Shown here: positions 32,025-41,848 of the stretch, piece by piece | Layout: each line of letters opens with the position of its first letter | How positions within the stretch are numbered: position 1 is the first letter of the stretch | Origin: Leifsonia virtsii | GTDB lineage: Bacteria; Actinomycetota; Actinomycetes; Actinomycetales; Microbacteriaceae | Assembly: GCF_030433675.1 (NCBI RefSeq) | Contig: NZ_JAROCB010000003.1 | Span: 575,051-639,050 of the forward strand | Reading direction: 5' to 3' | Length of the DNA stretch: 64,000 nucleotides | Program-made: the position numbers and the translations under genes | Notes under the pieces: model-generated | The model's input: the letters and a program-made list of their open reading frames with translations, nothing else | Told to the model about the DNA's origin: nothing | Database searches by the model: none

Positions 32025-32058
32025 GTACCAGGTGGTACCTGACTGTACCATGTGGCAC
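32025..32058. promoter_or_regulatory. Twin operators of the toxin-antitoxin pair
   Basis: GTACCA-GG-TGGTAC (32025-32038) is a perfect palindrome and GTACCA-TG-TGGCAC (32045-32058) matches it except for one position. Their centres are exactly 20 bp apart, about two helical turns, favouring cooperative binding of antitoxin dimers. The sites lie between the antitoxin start and the end of treZ. Confidence 0.75.
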
Positions 32059-33759
32059 CTAGTCTCGGCTCACCCGCACCGCTTCGCCGAACGCCGCGAC
32101 CGCGCCCGCCGGCGCCTCGCCGAGTCCGGTGCCCGACAGACTCGCCTCGACGAGCAGGTCTCCGCGGCGGAAGCGGAAGACGCCCTCGGCGTAGGCGACG
32201 TCCGTCGCCGGGACGTCGGCGGGGATCGTCCGACGTACGGCGGTCAGCGTGCGGTACCACTCCAGCATCCGGGCGCCCTCGGGGCGGTCGAGTTCCGACC
32301 AGTCGAGCTTCGAGCGTTGGAAGGTCTCCGGGTCCTGAGGGTCGGGCACGACCGCCGGGTCCCAGCCCATCCGGGCGAACTCGGCGATGCGACCCTCCGC
32401 CGTCGCCTTGCCGAGCTCCGGCTCCGGGTGCGAGGTGAAGAACTGCCACGGCGTCGAGGCCGCCCACTCCTCGCCCATGAACAGCATCGGGGTGAACGGG
32501 CCGAGGAGGGTCAGCGCGGCAGCGACGGCGAGCCGGCCGGGGTCGAGCGTGGCGGTCAGGCGGTCGCCGACCGCGCGGTTGCCGATCTGATCGTGGTCCT
32601 GGCTGAAGACGACGAGGCGGGTGAACGGGATGTCGGGGTCGAGCGGCCGGCCGTGGAACCGCTCGCGGAAGCTCGACCAGGTGCCGTCGTGGAAGAACCC
32701 GCGCCGGAACACCTTCACCAGGGCGTCCGGGTCGGCGAAGTCGGCGTAGTAGCCGGTGTCCTCGCCGGTCAGGTTGGCGTGGATGCTGTGGTGCACGTCG
32801 TCGTCCCACTGCGCGTGCAGCCCGTAGCCGTGGTGCGAACGGGCGCGGATCAGCTTCGGGTCGTTCAGGTCGCTCTCCGCGATCAGCGTGCGCGGGCGCC
32901 CGGTCTCGCCGGCCAGCTCGTCGGCGAGCACGGCGAGGGCCTCGAGCAGGTGCGTGGCGCCGTGGTCCTGGAGGGCGTGCACGGCGTCCAGCCGCAGGCC
33001 GTCGACGTGCTGCTCGCGCAGCCAGTACTCCGCGTTGTCGAGGATGTAGCGGCGCACCTCGTCGGAGAGCGGCCCGTCGAGGTTCACGTTGACGCCCCAC
33101 GTGCTCGCGCCCTGCCCGAGGTACGGGCCGAACTTCGGCAGGTAGTTGCCGCTGGGGCCGAGGTGGTTGTAGACGACGTCCTGGATCACGGCCAGCCCGC
33201 GGGCGTGGCAGGCCTCCACGAACCGCTGGTACGCGGCCGGACCGCCGTACTGCTCCTGCACGGCGTACCAGAGCACGCCGTCGTAGCCCCAGTTGTGCGT
33301 GCCGTTGAACGCGTTGACGGGCAGCACCTCGACGGCCTCGACCCCCAGCTTCACCAGGTGGTCGAGCCGGCCGATGGCCGAGTCGAGCGTGCCCTCCGGG
33401 GTGAAGGTGCCGATGTGGAGCTCGTAGATGAGCGCGCCGGTGAGGTCGCGTCCCTCCCAGGCGCCGTCCGTCCACGCGTGCTCCTGCGGGTCGAACTCGC
33501 GGCTCAGCTCGTGCACGCCGGCCGGCTGGCGGAGCGAGCGAGGGTCGGGGAACGGCCCGTCGCCGTCCACGACGTAGCCGTAGTCGAGCGGCGCGTCGGG
33601 CAGCGCAGGGGACTCGGCGAGCTCCCACCAGCCGCCGGCGGGGGCGGAGTCGGAGGCCGGGACCGGCGTCAGCGGGAAGGTGCCGAGGTCGCCGAGCACC
33701 ACATCCACGCTCCTGGCGTTCGGCGCCCAGACGCCGAACCGGCGGTCGCGCGCCCTCAT
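32059..33759 (-). CDS. treZ: Malto-oligosyltrehalose trehalohydrolase TreZ
   Basis: The 566-aa GH13 enzyme releases trehalose from maltooligosyltrehalose. It has an N-terminal E-set ([19 protein letters not shown]), [37 protein letters not shown] (nucleophile Asp), LIAESDLND (Glu) and [10 protein letters not shown], all typical of TreZ. Its ATG overlaps the treY stop (ATGA, 33756-33759). The annotated stop falls next to the toxin-antitoxin operator, so transcription from treY-treZ may run through that site. Confidence 0.93.
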   Translation of the reverse strand: MRARDRRFGVWAPNARSVDVVLGDLGTFPLTPVPASDSAPAGGWWELAESPALPDAPLDYGYVVDGDGPFPDPRSLRQPAGVHELSREFDPQEHAWTDGAWEGRDLTGALIYELHIGTFTPEGTLDSAIGRLDHLVKLGVEAVEVLPVNAFNGTHNWGYDGVLWYAVQEQYGGPAAYQRFVEACHARGLAVIQDVVYNHLGPSGNYLPKFGPYLGQGASTWGVNVNLDGPLSDEVRRYILDNAEYWLREQHVDGLRLDAVHALQDHGATHLLEALAVLADELAGETGRPRTLIAESDLNDPKLIRARSHHGYGLHAQWDDDVHHSIHANLTGEDTGYYADFADPDALVKVFRRGFFHDGTWSSFRERFHGRPLDPDIPFTRLVVFSQDHDQIGNRAVGDRLTATLDPGRLAVAAALTLLGPFTPMLFMGEEWAASTPWQFFTSHPEPELGKATAEGRIAEFARMGWDPAVVPDPQDPETFQRSKLDWSELDRPEGARMLEWYRTLTAVRRTIPADVPATDVAYAEGVFRFRRGDLLVEASLSGTGLGEAPAGAVAAFGEAVRVSRD

Positions 33760-36011
33760 CGGACGACCGCCAGCAGCGCGACCGGGTACCGCTCGAAAAC
33801 GGACGCCAGGCGCACGCGACCGTGGAACTCGCGGCCCGTCAGCTCGTCGCGCATCGGTTCCTCCCCGAGGTCGACCGTGGTGTCGGCCCAGCCACCGGTC
33901 GCGGACAGCCCGACGGGCAGGCGGGTGGCCAGCGCGATCGCGCCGCCACGGTCGAAGCCGACCAGGTGCCCGGCGCGCGAGCCCTCCGCGTAGACCGCTC
34001 GATAGCCGGTGAAGAGCTCGGGCCGGTCGCGGCGCAGGCGCAGCGCCTTCGCGGTGACCAGCACCTTGGCGGCGCCGGAGGAGTCGATGTCGGGGAGCCA
34101 TCCCTCGTCGATGTGGGCGAGCAGCCCGGCCGACACGTCGAACTCGACCGGGCGCCGGTTGTCCGGGTCGACCAGCGACCGCTCCCAGCGCTCGGAGCCC
34201 TGGTAGACGTCCGGGATCCCGGGGGCGGCGAGCTGCAGCAGCTTCGCGCCGAGCCCGTTGCTCGCGCCGGGTCCGTCGATCACGGCGGACAGCGCCTCCA
34301 CCTCGGCCCGCACCCGGTCGTCGTCGAAGGCGGCGTCGACGGCGGCGGCCATGCGCGCCTCGAACTCCTCGTCCGGATCGGTCCACGTGGTCGAGGCGCC
34401 GGCCTCCCGCGCCGCCTTGATGGCGTAGTCCTGCAGCCGCTCGCGCGACGCGGGCCAGGCGCCGACGATCGACTGCCAGAGCAGGTTCTCGAGCGAGCCG
34501 TCGCCGAAGCCGACGCGCTCGCGCACCGTGCGCAGGAACCGCTCCCAGCGGCCGGGAAGCTCGGCGAGCACGTGGATGCGCGCTCGCGTGTCCTCCCCGC
34601 GCTTGGTGTCGTGGGTCGAGAGCACGGTCATCGACTCGGGCAGGCGGCGCTGCCGGTCGACCTGCCTGCGGTGGAACTCCTCCGGCGAGATCGCGAACTC
34701 GGACGGGTCGCCGCCGACCTCGGTCAGCGACACCAGGCGGGTGAAGCGGTAGAAGGAGTTGTCCTCTACGCCCTTGGCCATCACGGCGCCGGTCGTCTGC
34801 TCGAACCGGTCGCCGAGGCGGTCGGTGATGCGGGCGATGACCTCCACGAGGTCGGGCCGGGACTCGGCGGCCGCCAGGCGCGCCTCCTCCAGGTACTCCG
34901 CGCCGTAGGGGAGGTAGCTGCGGTACACCGGGAACCACGCGGCGAGCTCGGCGACGGCGTCGGCCGTCTCCTCGTCGGTTCCCTCGCCCAGCTCGCGCAC
35001 GACCCGCAGCACCTCGGAGCGGAGGATGCCGTCGGCGACGGCCCGCTTCCGGCGGTGGGTCAGCTCGGCCCAGTCCTGGCTCTCCTCGCGCTCGTCGATC
35101 TCGCCGGCGAACGCGGTCAGCGGGCCCTCGCCGGACGCGTCGACGAATACGCGGTCCACGACAGCAAGCGCGTCGTACCCGGTCGTGCCCTGAACGGGCC
35201 AGTCGGGCATCCGCTCGTCGCCTTCGATGATCTTCTCGACCCAGATCGGCGCGTCGCCGGCGAGGGCGCGCAGCCGCTCCAGGTACTGCGCGGGGTCGCG
35301 CAGGCCGTCCGGATGGTCGACGCGCAGCCCGTCCACCAGGCCCTCGTGCAGCCAGCGGCCGATCTCGCGATGGGTGTCGTCGAAGACCTGCTGGTCCTCG
35401 ACGCGCAGGCCGGCGAGGGTGGTCACTGCGAAGAAGCGCCGGTAGTTGAGCTCGGCGTCGGCGCGGCGCCACGACATGAGCTCGTAGTGCTGGCGCGCAT
35501 GCACCTCGCGTGGCGTGCCGCCGTCGGTGCCCGGCGCGAGCGGGAACCGGTGGTCGTAGTAGCGCAGTTCGCCGTCCTCGACGCGGAGGGCGTCCTCCTC
35601 GTCCGGGCCGTCGCCGAGGACCGGCAGCCGCAGCCGGCCGTGGCCGAACTCCCAGTCGATGTCGAAGTACGAGGCGAAGCGCGACCCCTGGCCGTTCTGC
35701 AGCACATCCCACCACCAGGCGTTCACGGCCGGGGTGGCGACGCCCATGTGGTTGGGGACGATGTCGACGAGCACCTTGAGGCCGCGCGCGTGGGCGGCGT
35801 CGGAGAACTCGCGCAGCGCCTCCGGGCCGCCGCGCGACTCGTCAACCCTGCTGTGGTCGACGACGTCGTAGCCGTGCATGGAGCCGGGCTCGGCCTCCAG
35901 GAGGGGCGACAGGTAGACCCAGTCCGCGCCGAGGCGCTGGAGGTGGTCGAGCACCTGCGCGGCGTCGCGGAGGGTGAAGGCGGGCGAGATCTGGAGGCGG
36001 TAGGTGCTCAC
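33756..36011 (-). CDS. treY: Malto-oligosyltrehalose synthase TreY
   Basis: The 751-aa GH13 family protein isomerises the reducing-end alpha-1,4 bond of maltodextrins to alpha-1,1. Motifs are [49 protein letters not shown] and [10 protein letters not shown]. Together with TreZ it turns glycogen-derived chains into trehalose. The GTG at 36011 is preceded by GACAAT (36018-36023, minus strand) with a 6-nt gap and no clear Shine-Dalgarno. It diverges from csbD. Confidence 0.92.
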   Translation of the reverse strand: MSTYRLQISPAFTLRDAAQVLDHLQRLGADWVYLSPLLEAEPGSMHGYDVVDHSRVDESRGGPEALREFSDAAHARGLKVLVDIVPNHMGVATPAVNAWWWDVLQNGQGSRFASYFDIDWEFGHGRLRLPVLGDGPDEEDALRVEDGELRYYDHRFPLAPGTDGGTPREVHARQHYELMSWRRADAELNYRRFFAVTTLAGLRVEDQQVFDDTHREIGRWLHEGLVDGLRVDHPDGLRDPAQYLERLRALAGDAPIWVEKIIEGDERMPDWPVQGTTGYDALAVVDRVFVDASGEGPLTAFAGEIDEREESQDWAELTHRRKRAVADGILRSEVLRVVRELGEGTDEETADAVAELAAWFPVYRSYLPYGAEYLEEARLAAAESRPDLVEVIARITDRLGDRFEQTTGAVMAKGVEDNSFYRFTRLVSLTEVGGDPSEFAISPEEFHRRQVDRQRRLPESMTVLSTHDTKRGEDTRARIHVLAELPGRWERFLRTVRERVGFGDGSLENLLWQSIVGAWPASRERLQDYAIKAAREAGASTTWTDPDEEFEARMAAAVDAAFDDDRVRAEVEALSAVIDGPGASNGLGAKLLQLAAPGIPDVYQGSERWERSLVDPDNRRPVEFDVSAGLLAHIDEGWLPDIDSSGAAKVLVTAKALRLRRDRPELFTGYRAVYAEGSRAGHLVGFDRGGAIALATRLPVGLSATGGWADTTVDLGEEPMRDELTGREFHGRVRLASVFERYPVALLAVVR

Positions 36012-36185
36012 CGTCTCATTGTCCGGGAGGCGATCGTGCGCGTGTAGGCCTTGAAATCGCGCGCCGCGGCCATTACTGGTCCGGCGTCCGGCACCGGGTT
36101 GACTTATCGGCCGGATGGTACGGGGTAGACGCGCTCCGGACGCGGTGGGAGCGTCGAGACCAACCGGACCACGAAAGGGGACGTC

Positions 36186-36359
36186 ATGGGACTCGACGAC
36201 AAGATCGAGAACGCGGGCGAGAAGCTCGGGGGCAACGCCAAGGAGGCCACCGGCAAGGCGACCGGCGACGAGCGCCTGGAGGCCGAAGGCAAGGGCGACC
36301 AGATCAAGGCCGACGTGAAGCAGGCCGGCGAGAAGATCAAGGACGCCTTCAAGCACTGA
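36186..36359 (+). CDS. CsbD-family stress-response protein
   Basis: The 57-aa protein starts MGLDDKIENAGEKLGGNAKEATGK and consists of charged helical repeats rich in Lys, Glu, Ala and Gly, the CsbD signature. Homologues are general-stress proteins (sigma-B controlled in Bacillus); the biochemical role is unknown. AAAGGGGACGTC precedes the ATG and an intrinsic terminator follows. TTGACT (36099-36104) and GGGGTA (36122-36127) with 17-bp spacing could be a stress-type promoter, but this is weak. Confidence 0.85.
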   Translation: MGLDDKIENAGEKLGGNAKEATGKATGDERLEAEGKGDQIKADVKQAGEKIKDAFKH

Positions 36360-36376
36360 CCCGCGGGATCGAAGCC

Positions 36377-36404
36377 GCCCCCGCCCGGACCGCCGGGCGG
36401 GGGC
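36377..36404 (+). terminator. Intrinsic terminator after csbD
   Basis: GCCCCCGCCCGG (36377-36388) pairs perfectly with CCGGGCGGGGGC (36393-36404) around ACCG, followed by TTCTTC. It lies 18 bp after the csbD stop codon. Confidence 0.85.
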
Positions 36405-36500
36405 TTCTTCGTGCGGGGACGATTCCGCGGACGGGCTTCACCGCCCGTTCATCGGAGATTCGTCTATCGTTCACCGGTCGCGCGGAGTAACTTCCCGGTC

Positions 36501-36830
36501 ATGGGAGACCGAGCGGACCGCGCGAGGGCGTGGCGGGGGGTGTGGATCGGCGGCGCGCTGACCGCCCTCGCCCTCGTCGCCACCGTCGCACTCTGCATCG
36601 CGATCCCGACGCAGGGGGAGAACCCGCGTGCCTGGGGCGTCATCGTCTGCGGGCTCGTCACGGTGGAGGTCTGCGCGCAGCTGACCGCGCGCAACCGCCG
36701 CCTGCTGCGGCACTACCGGGGCGAGGATCTGGTGCCCGGGGGTGCGCGGCGCGGTGCGGGTGGGCGCGTGTCCGCCCGGCTGCACCACTCGGCTGCGGGC
36801 GCTCAGGTGCGCGCGAAGGCCGCCCGGTAG
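36501..36830 (+). CDS. Small two-helix membrane protein
   Basis: The 109-aa protein has two hydrophobic helices (about residues 14-35, GGALTALALVATVALCIAI, and 46-62, WGVIVCGLVTVEVCAQL) followed by a basic tail. No family is recognised. The ATG at 36501 is chosen over an upstream in-frame start because the upstream part is Arg/Pro-rich and unlikely to be coding. The 3' end overlaps the convergent GlxA-type gene by 28 nt. Confidence 0.55.
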   Translation: MGDRADRARAWRGVWIGGALTALALVATVALCIAIPTQGENPRAWGVIVCGLVTVEVCAQLTARNRRLLRHYRGEDLVPGGARRGAGGRVSARLHHSAAGAQVRAKAAR

Positions 36831-37753
36831 CGCGTCGGGGGCACCCCGACCTCCGCGTCGAAGTGGTGGCGGAGCAACGTCGCGCTGCCGAAACCGCACC
36901 GGCGGGCGACCTCGTCGATGGGCAGGTCGGTGGTCTCGAGCAGTAGGCGTGCGTGCAGGATGCGCTGCGTGGTCAGCCACTGCATCGGCGGCACCCCGGT
37001 CTCGGCGACGAACCGGCGGGAGAAGCTGCGGGTCGACATGTGCACGCGTTCGGCCAGGCTGCCGACCGTGTGCGTCTCGTCCAACCGGTCGGCGAGCTGG
37101 TCGAGCAGCTCGCTGAAGGTGTCGTCCTCGCAGTCGCTCACCGGCTTGTCGATGTACTGCCGCTGGCCGCCGTCGCGCTGCGGCGGGACGACCATGTTGC
37201 GCGCGATCGTGTTCGCGACCGCGCTGCCGAGTTCGCGGCGGACCAGGTGGAGGCTGGCGTCGATGCCGGCGGAGGTCCCCGCGCTCGTGATGATGCGGCC
37301 GTCGTCGACGAAGAGCACGTCGGGGTCGACGCGGGCCTCCGGGAAGCGGCGCTGCAGCTCCTCGGCGTAACGCCAGTGCGTCGTGACGTCGCGGCCGTCG
37401 AGCAGGCCGGCGGCGCCGAGGGCGAAGGCGCCGGAGCAGACGCTGAGCAGGATGGCGCCGCGGTCGTGGGCGCGGCGGAGCGCATCCAGGAACTCGGGCG
37501 GGTACTCGTCGCGGATCGTCGCGGCTGGGACGGCGATGAGGTCGGCGTCCTCCATCGCCTCCAGTCCGTAGGGTGCCGTGAGGGCGACCCCGATGGGGCT
37601 GTGGATGGGGGTCTGCGGGTCGATCGCGCAGACGCGGAAGTCGAACGGCTCGAGGCCCGCGTAGCTGCGGTCGAGCCCGAAGACCTCGCAGACGACGCCG
37701 AACTCGAACATGGCGAAGTCGTCGATCAGGGGGACCGCGACGGATCGGATCAT
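36803..37753 (-). CDS. GlxA-type AraC-family regulator with DJ-1/PfpI domain
   Basis: The 316-aa protein has an N-terminal DJ-1/PfpI-like domain (IRSVAVPLIDDFAMFEFGVVCEVFGLD, ILLSVCSGAFALGAAGLLDG with the conserved nucleophile-position Cys). A C-terminal AraC double helix-turn-helix follows (VGSLAERVHMSTRSFSRRF and LPIDEVARRCGFGSATLLRHHF). Such regulators often control catabolism of amino compounds or nitrogen sources. TACACT (37761-37766, minus strand) ends 7 nt before the ATG, so a leaderless mRNA is likely. No obvious target is adjacent. Confidence 0.88.
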   Translation of the reverse strand: MIRSVAVPLIDDFAMFEFGVVCEVFGLDRSYAGLEPFDFRVCAIDPQTPIHSPIGVALTAPYGLEAMEDADLIAVPAATIRDEYPPEFLDALRRAHDRGAILLSVCSGAFALGAAGLLDGRDVTTHWRYAEELQRRFPEARVDPDVLFVDDGRIITSAGTSAGIDASLHLVRRELGSAVANTIARNMVVPPQRDGGQRQYIDKPVSDCEDDTFSELLDQLADRLDETHTVGSLAERVHMSTRSFSRRFVAETGVPPMQWLTTQRILHARLLLETTDLPIDEVARRCGFGSATLLRHHFDAEVGVPPTRYRAAFART

Positions 37754-37839
37754 GCACGCCAGTGTACTGGCCGAATGTTTGCGAAGGTAGACCGAAAGCC
37801 ATCTCGTGTCCGAATCTTTACGTCCGTAACGTGAAGGTC

Positions 37840-38055
37840 ATGGCAAACACGACGTGGACACAGGGCATCGACCACGGCTGGGTGGCTCACCCGGCCCGCA
37901 CGAACGGCGGACGTCCGGTCGCCAAACGGCGCTTCCTCCTCAGCGAGTGGCTGCCGTCGGCGATCCTCGCCCGCGGCGGATCCGTCACCCGCGAGACCGA
38001 CCGCGCGCTGAGCGACCTACGCGCCGCGCAGTCCGCCCGCGAGACCGGTCGCTGA
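37840..38055 (+). CDS. Small hypothetical protein (71 aa)
   Basis: The basic, hydrophilic protein is MANTTWTQGIDHGWVAHPARTNGG onward with no recognised domain. GTGAAGGTC provides a ribosome binding site before the ATG at 37840. It is followed by a near-perfect 57-bp palindrome shared with the convergent lacI gene. Confidence 0.55.
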   Translation: MANTTWTQGIDHGWVAHPARTNGGRPVAKRRFLLSEWLPSAILARGGSVTRETDRALSDLRAAQSARETGR

Positions 38056-38072
38056 CCGAGGTTCCTCCCCAC

Positions 38073-38129
38073 AGATTCGTGCCGAATGTGCGCTATGGCA
38101 CCGCCATAACGCACATTCGGCACGAATCT
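38073..38129. terminator. Near-perfect 57-bp hairpin between convergent genes
   Basis: Arms 38073-38099 (beginning AGATTCGTGCCGAATGTG) and 38103-38129 pair at all but one of 27 positions, with a 3-nt loop. It lies between the small gene and the convergent lacI gene and may end both transcripts. No T-tract is present. Confidence 0.7.
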
Positions 38130-38134
38130 CCGGG

Positions 38135-39217
38135 TCAATGAGTGGCGGAGGCGGGGGTCGGCGCAGCGACGGAGGCGCGGCGGATGAGGGCGGCGTCGAA
38201 GACGACCGACTCGTCGTCGACGCGCTCGCCGCGGATGCGCTGAAGCGCGAGCCGCGCGGCGGCGGCGCCGAGCTCGTAGATCGGCTGCTCGACGACGGTC
38301 AGCGGCGGCGTGGTGATGCTGGTCCAGTCCGCGTTGTCGAAGGCGATCAGTGAGACGTCCTCGGGGATGCGCAGCCCGAGCGTCCTAACCGTCTGAAACA
38401 CCGTCATGGCGATGAGGCTGTCCGACGCGATGATCGCTGTCGCCGGGGTGTCGCCCTCCAGCAGCTCGCGGGTCACCACATCCACGCCGCGCCGCCTGGC
38501 GTCGAGCCGGATGCCGCGCTCCGGCGACGGGATGCCTGCGTCGGTGAGCGCCTCCATCACGCCGTCGACGCGGTCGGCCACGCTGGACATGGTGATGGTC
38601 CCGCCGGGGGAGTAGGCGGGCTCCGGGTAGGGCTGCGTCGAGATGAAGGCGATGCGGCGGTGCCCTTCCGCGAGCAGTTCGGCGGTCGCGCGGGCGGCGG
38701 CAGTGCGGTTGTCGACCGTGACCGAGTCGTAGCGGTGGCCGTCCGCGCGGCGGTCCAGCAGCACGAGGGGGCGGCCGGCGGCGGCGACGTCCGTCAGGTG
38801 CGAGACGTGGGCGGAGGATGCGGGCGCGACGATGAGCGCATCCACCTGCTTGTCGAGGAGGACGTCGACGGCGGCTTCCTCCGCCTCCACATCCTCGTCC
38901 GAGTTGGTGAGGATGACGTCGTAGCCCGCCGCGCTCGCCACGTCGGAGATGCCCCGCATGGCGTGGGCGAAGAACGGGTTCTCGATGTCGCCGACCACGA
39001 CGCCGATGGTGTTCGAGCGGCCCGTGTTCATCGAGCGGGCCAGCGCATTCGGGCGGTAGTTGAGCTCCTCCGCGGCGGCGAGCACGCGCGAGCGCACCGC
39101 GTCGCTCACCTGGCCGTAGTCGCCGAGGGCGCGCGCGGCCGTCGCCTTGGAGACCTTGGCCGCGCGGGCGATGTCGGCGACCGTGACGGCGCGCCGCGAT
39201 GCGGGGCGTGGGGACAT
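38135..39217 (-). CDS. LacI-family repressor of the adjacent ABC-oxidoreductase operon
   Basis: The 360-aa protein has an N-terminal LacI helix-turn-helix (VTVADIARAAKVSKATAARALGDYGQVSDAVRSRVLAAAEELNYRPNALAR) and a periplasmic-binding-protein-like effector domain (NTIGVVVGDIENPFFAHAMRG, AIIASDSLIAMTVFQTVRTLG). The start at 39217 follows AAGGGCTC and gives the usual N-terminus. It diverges from the amino-acid-type ABC operon, and two near-identical palindromes fill the gap, so it very likely represses that operon. Its effector may be a sugar or sugar conjugate. Confidence 0.9.
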   Translation of the reverse strand: MSPRPASRRAVTVADIARAAKVSKATAARALGDYGQVSDAVRSRVLAAAEELNYRPNALARSMNTGRSNTIGVVVGDIENPFFAHAMRGISDVASAAGYDVILTNSDEDVEAEEAAVDVLLDKQVDALIVAPASSAHVSHLTDVAAAGRPLVLLDRRADGHRYDSVTVDNRTAAARATAELLAEGHRRIAFISTQPYPEPAYSPGGTITMSSVADRVDGVMEALTDAGIPSPERGIRLDARRRGVDVVTRELLEGDTPATAIIASDSLIAMTVFQTVRTLGLRIPEDVSLIAFDNADWTSITTPPLTVVEQPIYELGAAAARLALQRIRGERVDDESVVFDAALIRRASVAAPTPASATH

Positions 39218-39292
39218 CGGTGAGCCCTTCCTTTTCCGCACCTCGCCTGTTGACGAATCCCGGAGAGGTGTTGTAGCGTCCCAGAAAACCAA

Positions 39293-39333
39293 CTGAGACC
39301 GGTCTCAGCGTAATCGCCAGAGACCGGTCTCAG
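39293..39333. promoter_or_regulatory. Two LacI-type operators upstream of the ABC operon
   Basis: CTGAGACCGGTCTCAG (39293-39308) is a perfect 16-bp palindrome with a central CG as in LacI-family sites. CAGAGACCGGTCTCAG (39318-39333) repeats it with one mismatch, centre to centre 25 bp away. They lie between lacI and the binding-protein gene. Confidence 0.85.
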
Positions 39334-39404
39334 CAACCAAGAGATCGACGAGGATCGCACGTCCCGTTTCTCGCCGACCCGCCCCCACACGATTGGACCC
39401 CGCA

Positions 39405-40271
39405 GTGAAACGACGCACCCTCCTCCGGCCGGCAGCACTGCTGGCCGCCGCGGCCTCCGCCGCACTGGTCCTCGCGGCCTGCAGCGCAGGCGGCGCCTCC
39501 GGCTCGGCCACCAAGGACAACCCGTACGGGCTCATCGAGGCCGGCACCGTCCGCGTGGCGAGCCTGGGCGACTCCAAGCCCTACACCTTCACCGACGCGA
39601 GCGGCACCTTCACAGGCTTCGACGTCGAGCTGTTCACCGATGTCGCCAAGCGCGCGGGCATCGGCAAGCCGGTGTTCACGGGCCAGGACTTCTCCGGCCT
39701 CCTCGCCGCGGTCGCCAACCACCAGTTCGACGTCGGCGTCGCCGCCATCGGCATCACCGCCGAGCGCAAGAAGACGGTCGACTTCTCGGACGGCTACCTC
39801 GCCGGCTACCTGACCGTCCTCACCACCAAGGCGAGCGGGATCGACGACGCCAAGGGCCTCGACGGCAAGCGCCTCGGCGTCGTGCAGGGCACCCTCCAGG
39901 AGGCGTACGCGGTCAAGAACTTCCCGAAGGCGAACCTCGTCCGCTTCCCGGACAACAACGCCGCCGTCTCCGCCCTCAACAGCGGCTCGGTCGACGCGCA
40001 CTTCCTCGACTACGAAGCCGCGAAGAGCTACGTGACGCAGTACCCGGCGCTCAAGGACGCCGAGGACATCCCGTCGTTCGACGCCCCCGCCGGCTTCGCC
40101 ATCGCGAAGGGCAACCCCGCCCTCAAGAACGCCCTGAACAAGGGCCTGCACGAGGCGATGGAGGACGGCACCTGGAAGAAGCTCTACCAGAAGTGGTTCC
40201 CGGGCTCGCCGATGCCGAAGCAGTACCTGCCGAAGGCGGAGCAGTCCTCGACGCCCACCCCCTCGAAGTAG
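39405..40271 (+). CDS. Polar-amino-acid-type ABC transporter substrate-binding lipoprotein
   Basis: The 288-aa protein has a lipoprotein signal peptide ending in LVLAAC (lipobox) and an SBP_bac_3 fold ([63 protein letters not shown]). It would bind a small amino-acid-like ligand outside the membrane. The GTG at 39405 gives a normal signal peptide; a TTG at 39393 is an alternative. It is first in an operon with permease, ATPase and two oxidoreductases. Confidence 0.9.
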   Translation: MKRRTLLRPAALLAAAASAALVLAACSAGGASGSATKDNPYGLIEAGTVRVASLGDSKPYTFTDASGTFTGFDVELFTDVAKRAGIGKPVFTGQDFSGLLAAVANHQFDVGVAAIGITAERKKTVDFSDGYLAGYLTVLTTKASGIDDAKGLDGKRLGVVQGTLQEAYAVKNFPKANLVRFPDNNAAVSALNSGSVDAHFLDYEAAKSYVTQYPALKDAEDIPSFDAPAGFAIAKGNPALKNALNKGLHEAMEDGTWKKLYQKWFPGSPMPKQYLPKAEQSSTPTPSK

Positions 40272-40292
40272 GAGACCCGCAGGGAGATCCCC

Positions 40293-41081
40293 ATGGACTG
40301 GCTCACCACCATCACGCACACCTTCTTCGACATCCCGTCGATGCTGCAGGTCTTCCCGCAGCTGCTGGGCGTCGGACTCGTCAACACGCTGATCATCTCG
40401 ATCGCGGCGACCGTCATCGGCGTCGTGCTCGGCATGGTGGTCGCCGTCATGGGGATCTCCACCTCCCGCTGGCTGCGCATCCCCGCCCGCATCTATACGG
40501 ACGTGTTCCGCGGCCTGCCGGCGATCCTCACCATCCTGCTGATCGGGCAGGGCTTCGCACGGTTCTCGCAGTCGATCTTCGGGCCCTCGCCGTACCCGCT
40601 CGGCATCCTGGCCCTGTCCCTGATCGCGGCCGCGTACATCGGCGAGATCTTCCGGGCCGGCATCCAGAGCGTCGACCGCGGGCAGCTGGAGGCGTGCCGC
40701 GCGCTCGGCCTCAGCTACGCCAAGGCGATGGCGCTTGTCGTGGTGCCGCAGGGCATCCGCCGCGTGCTGCCGGCGCTGGTCAACCAGTTCATCGCGATCG
40801 TGAAGGACTCCAGCCTGGTGTACTTCCTCGGGCTGCTGGTCGGCGAGCGGGAGCTGTTCCGTGTCGGCCAGGACGCCGCGGTGCTCACGGGCAACCTGTC
40901 GCCGCTGGTGCTGGCCGGTCTGTTCTACCTGGTCATCACTGTCCCGCTGACCCACCTGGTCAACTACTTCGACAACCGTTTCCGCACCGGACGCCGGAAG
41001 CCGGCGCCGCCGGAGAGCGGCCTGGACGAGCTGGACGAGGTCCAGCCTCCCGCGCCGATCACCCTCGGGAGCAACACATGA
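40293..41081 (+). CDS. Amino-acid ABC transporter permease (HisM/GlnP type)
   Basis: The 262-aa membrane protein has about five helices and the cytoplasmic coupling loop EACRALGLSYAKAMALVVVPQGIRRVLPALVNQF, the EAA motif of polar amino acid permeases. A single permease gene implies a homodimer. It starts 21 nt after the binding protein gene with a GGGAGATCCCC region upstream, and its stop overlaps the ATPase start (ATGA). The C-terminus has a Pro/Glu-rich tail. Confidence 0.9.
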   Translation: MDWLTTITHTFFDIPSMLQVFPQLLGVGLVNTLIISIAATVIGVVLGMVVAVMGISTSRWLRIPARIYTDVFRGLPAILTILLIGQGFARFSQSIFGPSPYPLGILALSLIAAAYIGEIFRAGIQSVDRGQLEACRALGLSYAKAMALVVVPQGIRRVLPALVNQFIAIVKDSSLVYFLGLLVGERELFRVGQDAAVLTGNLSPLVLAGLFYLVITVPLTHLVNYFDNRFRTGRRKPAPPESGLDELDEVQPPAPITLGSNT

Positions 41082-41848
41082 CGTACACCTCGCCCCTCCC
41101 CGCCCAGCAGACGCCCGACTTCCGCGGCTCCGCTCTCGACCTCGTCGACCTGACGATGGCGTACGGCGACATCGACGTGCTCCGCGGTGTGTCGATCTCG
41201 GTCGCGCCGGGCACCACGACGTGCGTGATCGGGCCGTCCGGCTCCGGCAAGTCGACGATGCTCCGCGGCGTGAACCGGCTGCACGAGCCCAAGGGCGGCG
41301 ACGTCCGGCTCGACGGCGAGAGCATCCTCGGCACGAAGCCCGACGTGCTCCGCCGCCGCATCGGCCTGGTCTTCCAGCACTTCAACCTGTTCCCGGACCA
41401 CAGCGCGCTCCAGAACGTCATGCTGGCGCTGCGCAGCGTCAAGCGGATGCCGAAGGCCGAAGCGAAGCGGATCGCCGAGGAGCGCCTCATCGAGGTGGGG
41501 CTCGGCGAGCGGATGGACCACCGCCCGCGCGACCTCTCCGGCGGCCAGCAGCAGCGCGTCGCGATCGCCCGCGCCCTCGCGATGGAGCCCGAGGTGATGC
41601 TCTTCGACGAGGTCACCAGCGCGCTCGACCCCGAGCTGGTGAAGGGCGTGCTCAACCTCATGGCAGACCTGGGCCGTCGCGGCATGACGATGGTCGTCGT
41701 CACCCACGAGATGAACTTCGCCCGCAAGGTGGCCGACCAGGTCGTCTTCATGGACGAGGGCCGGGTCGTGGAGGCCGGGCGGCCGGACGACCTGTTCGAC
41801 CGGCCGCAGAGCCCGCGCCTGCAGCGCTTCCTGTCGGAGGTGCTGTGA
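41078..41848 (+). CDS. Amino-acid ABC transporter ATP-binding protein (GlnQ type)
   Basis: The 256-aa ATPase has Walker A GPSGSGKST, Q-loop FQHFNLFPDHSALQNV, signature LSGGQQQR, Walker B VMLFDEVTSALDPE and H-loop VVVTHEM, typical of polar amino acid importers. A 25-residue N-terminal extension precedes the domain. Both ends overlap neighbours by 4 nt (ATGA with the permease, GTGA with the dehydrogenase), so it belongs to one coupled operon. Confidence 0.93.
   Translation: MTYTSPLPAQQTPDFRGSALDLVDLTMAYGDIDVLRGVSISVAPGTTTCVIGPSGSGKSTMLRGVNRLHEPKGGDVRLDGESILGTKPDVLRRRIGLVFQHFNLFPDHSALQNVMLALRSVKRMPKAEAKRIAEERLIEVGLGERMDHRPRDLSGGQQQRVAIARALAMEPEVMLFDEVTSALDPELVKGVLNLMADLGRRGMTMVVVTHEMNFARKVADQVVFMDEGRVVEAGRPDDLFDRPQSPRLQRFLSEVL

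Noticed and set aside
36099..36127. Sigma-B-type promoter for csbD
   Set aside because: The GTT and GGGTA elements are too far apart for the Streptomyces SigB / mycobacterial SigF spacing; only mentioned as weak in the csbD entry.
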